A stretch of 64,000 bases of DNA. It comes from Chthonomonas calidirosea T49. Lineage in GTDB: Bacteria > Armatimonadota > Chthonomonadetes > Chthonomonadales > Chthonomonadaceae. A program made the position numbers and the translations under genes. The first letter of the stretch is position 1, and each line of letters begins with the position of its first letter. The notes beneath the pieces are model-generated. The model worked only from the letters and a program-made list of their open reading frames with translations. It was not told the origin of the DNA and ran no database searches. Below, one piece after another: positions 61,641 through 64,000 of the stretch. The stretch is from the NCBI RefSeq assembly GCF_000427095.1, contig NC_021487.1:558001-622000 (forward strand). The letters are read 5' to 3'.

Positions 61641-61668
61641 AACGAGTTCCGAGATAAAACGTCTCGTT
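61641..61668. promoter_or_regulatory. Inverted repeat in the divergent intergenic region
   Basis: AACGAG-N16-CTCGTT, 17 bases upstream of the HTH gene start; a plausible operator for that regulator. No clear promoter boxes can be assigned next to it. Confidence 0.35.
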
Positions 61669-61706
61669 CGCTATTAAGTACCCTTTGGTTAAGGTAAAGT
61701 ATACGA

Positions 61707-63065
61707 ATGCGGAGTAGAGTTGTCAATAGGCGAAGCGGAAGTGCCGCTGGTTTCATCGGGCTAATGTTGTTAACCTTGCCCCTAAAAGCTATCCCACCTT
61801 CCTCAGTGCTGTCTACGGCCCGTCAGATCGTGGTGCTCAGCCCCATAGCACATAGCTTACCAACGGATATTCAAAAGGAGCTTGAACATCAAAAACAGCT
61901 CCTCGCAGAGTCCATCGGAATTCGCCTTCCAAACGCGCCCCACAAAGATGACACGCTCATTCGCAATCTTCCTCTCTTCGGTTCTCCGAAGGCTGTACCC
62001 CTAGATAAACTGCCTTCCTCCTTGCAGCTGCCGGTGGCACAGACGCTCCTGAACGACGCGTTTCAGATGCTCCTCCAACAACGCTTCGCTATTGAAACTC
62101 CAACAGCTAGCACCGTTGAACAGAAGGCTAGGACTCTAGGTATACCGCTTACCTGGCCTGTTAATCCTGTCCAAATTTGTAAGCTTTGTAGGGCATTGCA
62201 TATGAACTATGCGATTGTCCTTCACGTAGATAACCTGAAGATTCAAGATGGAAGCTTCCGCATCGTCATCCTACACGCTACCCTGCATGTGCTCTCTGTC
62301 TCATCTGCGGACAAGCTCTCCTTCACCCCGCTTCCTATCGTTGGGTTCGCACAGATCGCTCACGTCTTCCTCCACTCAAACTACGAACTCACCCAGGCTG
62401 ATGCTATCCGCCTCGCGGCGCTACAAGCTGCTCAAATGGGCCTTCATGCCTTAGAAACAGGACAGACCTCGCCGTTCGCTCCTCCCTCCGTACACCTCGC
62501 CATCTTACCTGTCCCCGCCCCTCAAATGGCAGATGCCATCCTTTTTAAATCCTCCGGTCGCGTTCTGCTCGTAGGCGCACAAAACCTCCCAACCGATCGT
62601 AGTGACCTGCTCTCCATAAACCTCTTGCCTCTCTCAGCTCAGCAAATCTATACACCCGATGCAACTAAAAAAACTCTGGTAGAGCTCCACTTGACTCCCC
62701 TCTCCCTTTGGCACGATGAAACACCGGATACTCAGCATCTTCAAAGCGTCGAAAAACAGATGAAAGCAGACTACCTCCTCTGCTTTCGGATAACCGACCT
62801 GGAACTGCGCAGTTGGATAGAGCAGAGCGTCACAACGGATATTTCTACCCCTCAACTTGAAGGCAGCGCTGAAGCCGTAGGGTATCTTATAGACGGTAAG
62901 AATCTGCAGACTCTTTGGCACCACCGTGTCATAGACACAATGCGCGTATCGGCTCCCATATCCGATCAACAGGCCGTGCAGACCGTTCTACGGGATGCTA
63001 TGCGGTTCGCACTTAGCGATCTCTCCGTATCGATGCAGAACTATCTCAAATCGTTTACCCGATGA
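61707..63065 (+). CDS. Exported protein of unknown function
   Basis: 452 aa with a probable signal segment (GFIGLMLLTLPLKAIPP). Predicted alpha/beta mix with no family recognised; PVNPVQICKLCRALHMNYAIV carries a CxxC. ATG 61707 with AAGGT-like site. Ends nine bases before recO, so they may be cotranscribed. Confidence 0.6.
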   Translation: MRSRVVNRRSGSAAGFIGLMLLTLPLKAIPPSSVLSTARQIVVLSPIAHSLPTDIQKELEHQKQLLAESIGIRLPNAPHKDDTLIRNLPLFGSPKAVPLDKLPSSLQLPVAQTLLNDAFQMLLQQRFAIETPTASTVEQKARTLGIPLTWPVNPVQICKLCRALHMNYAIVLHVDNLKIQDGSFRIVILHATLHVLSVSSADKLSFTPLPIVGFAQIAHVFLHSNYELTQADAIRLAALQAAQMGLHALETGQTSPFAPPSVHLAILPVPAPQMADAILFKSSGRVLLVGAQNLPTDRSDLLSINLLPLSAQQIYTPDATKKTLVELHLTPLSLWHDETPDTQHLQSVEKQMKADYLLCFRITDLELRSWIEQSVTTDISTPQLEGSAEAVGYLIDGKNLQTLWHHRVIDTMRVSAPISDQQAVQTVLRDAMRFALSDLSVSMQNYLKSFTR

Positions 63066-63074
63066 GGAACCACC

Positions 63075-63839
63075 ATGCCGACTTACACCGCTCAGGCCCT
63101 TGTGCTTCATCGCCGAAGTCTAGGTGAGCACGATCGTATTCTCACCCTCTTTACGAAAGAACACGGGAAAATATCGGCTGTTGCAAAAGGTTCCCAACGC
63201 ACTACCAGTCGCCTTGTTGGTGCCACCGAGCCATTTACGCACGTCCGTCTTCTTCTTGCCACCGCACGCAGTCTTGACATCATTACCCAATGTGAGATCG
63301 TCAATGCTTATCCTGCCCTACGAACCGACATCGAACGCCTCTCCCGTGCTGCCTACATCTGTGACCTGCTCGACGCTTTCTCTCACCCTCACGATGCCTC
63401 TTCCAGTGAAGCCGTTTTCGAACTTACCTGCGCTGCCCTGTTCCTCCTCACACAACCCTCCGCGTGGCTCGATTCCATCATCTACGCCTATGACATTCGC
63501 CTTTTGGAGATCTTAGGCTACGCTCCCGCTCTTGAATACTGCGCACACTGCGGCGAACCGCTTCAGGAACCCCCCTTTGGGTTTAGCCCTGCGGCTGGTG
63601 GCGCACTGTGCGCGCGTTGCCGACATACCTCGCTTGATGTCTTCCCTTTACCCGCCGATACCCTCATCGCGCTGCAAACGTTGCGAACGGCCCCTCCAGA
63701 GGCGCTGCTCCACTATTTGCCGCCTAAAACGGTGGTCTCTTCCATCGAACGTGCTCTCAGAAGTTTCATTCGCTTCCGCGCCGAGCGACCTCTTCACACG
63801 GTTGAGTTTCTCGACTCTCTACGCATTGCCAGAAATTAA
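63075..63839 (+). CDS. recO: DNA repair protein RecO
   Basis: 254 aa. N-terminal OB fold (YTAQALVLHRRSLGEHDRILTLFTKEHGKIS, seen as LGEHDRILTLFTKEHGKI), helical middle, and a zinc site CAHCGEPL...CARCRH in the C-terminal half. Acts with RecR to load RecA on SSB-coated DNA. Confidence 0.94.
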   Translation: MPTYTAQALVLHRRSLGEHDRILTLFTKEHGKISAVAKGSQRTTSRLVGATEPFTHVRLLLATARSLDIITQCEIVNAYPALRTDIERLSRAAYICDLLDAFSHPHDASSSEAVFELTCAALFLLTQPSAWLDSIIYAYDIRLLEILGYAPALEYCAHCGEPLQEPPFGFSPAAGGALCARCRHTSLDVFPLPADTLIALQTLRTAPPEALLHYLPPKTVVSSIERALRSFIRFRAERPLHTVEFLDSLRIARN

Positions 63840-63868
63840 AGGTGTATCCAAATTAGGAAGCTCTTGTG

Positions 63869-64000
63869 CTATTTCTCCAACGTGATCGCTGCGATACGAA
63901 AATCAGGCGCGTTCGGCAGCTGAATGGCAACCAACTTGCTCGTCTCGGTAACTGGCACCACATAGTGATAAAGTCCAACCGCCCCCGGCTGAGGGCCACT
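63869..64000 (-). CDS. 3' end of a gene, beta-sandwich-like tail
   Basis: Only 43 residues lie in the window; the frame is open to the right edge. The sequence (LYHYVVPVTETSKLVAIQL and APDFRIAAITLEK) resembles the final strands of beta-sandwich domains of secreted glycoside-related proteins. Family not assigned. Confidence 0.5.
   Translation of the reverse strand, partial: SGPQPGAVGLYHYVVPVTETSKLVAIQLPNAPDFRIAAITLEK

Overview
The window reads as a chromosomal segment of a diderm, probably thermophilic bacterium of the Armatimonadota, possibly Chthonomonas-like. This is inferred from mid-50s GC content and gene style, not from a marker-gene match. Supporting features are a DUF1559 prepilin-type protein with an H-x9-DG tail, a GntR/LacI chimeric regulator, a PhyH-family dioxygenase, a xylose-isomerase-like TIM barrel protein, a DUF6785-like membrane protein, an LptD-like outer-membrane protein and relics of IS605-type TnpB genes. 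Start codons include ATG, GTG and TTG, and most genes have a clear GGAG-type ribosome binding site.

Layout. 0-8.7 kb: polyphosphate kinase, an HD-domain dGTPase, a minus-strand operon (TIM barrel protein, HtrA protease with four PDZ domains, catalytically dead HtrA paralogue) and an archaeal-type phosphoglycerate mutase. 8.7-11.1 kb: an SGNH hydrolase and a redox/stress group (shortened Dps, WrbA, DoxX). 11.1-16.8 kb: an ABC exporter operon, a TPR protein, tRNA-Ser(UGA), a broken TnpB gene and msrA. 16.8-27.9 kb: one long plus-strand block running ACT-domain protein, aspartate kinase, AtpZ/AtpI-like proteins, ATP synthase a, c, b, b', delta, alpha, then a coiled-coil/oxidoreductase fusion, then gamma. 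Beta and epsilon are not in the window. 28.0-31.2 kb: dapF and a CIRCE-controlled groES-groEL operon.

31.2-42.3 kb: a PhyH protein with an HxG metal motif, a zinc-ribbon protein, a large secreted NHL-type protein, a secreted orphan, three tandem paralogous membrane proteins, and a tight minus-strand operon of CysM, JAMM protease, a CysO-MoeZ-rhodanese fusion and an ABC ATPase with an extra C-terminal domain. 42.3-54.0 kb: two MFS transporters, an LptD-like protein, a HerA-like ATPase, an SDR oxidoreductase, an alpha/beta hydrolase and a polytopic membrane protein. 54.1-64.0 kb: tRNA-Met, an AAC(3)-like acetyltransferase, RNase P RNA, the chimeric regulator with the prepilin-type protein, a second TnpB relic, a BadF-type kinase operon with a polysaccharide-type ABC exporter and a small HTH protein, a secreted orphan, recO, and the 3' end of one more gene.

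How the genes fit together. The 39-42 kb operon contains all components of a protein-bound cysteine synthesis route (sulfur carrier, activating E1 plus rhodanese, cysteine synthase, releasing protease), with the carrier fused to its own activating enzyme. The ATP synthase block joins lysine/aspartate-pathway regulation to energy generation and has an unexplained 811-residue fusion gene inside it. These two loci and the HxG dioxygenase are the places I would look first.
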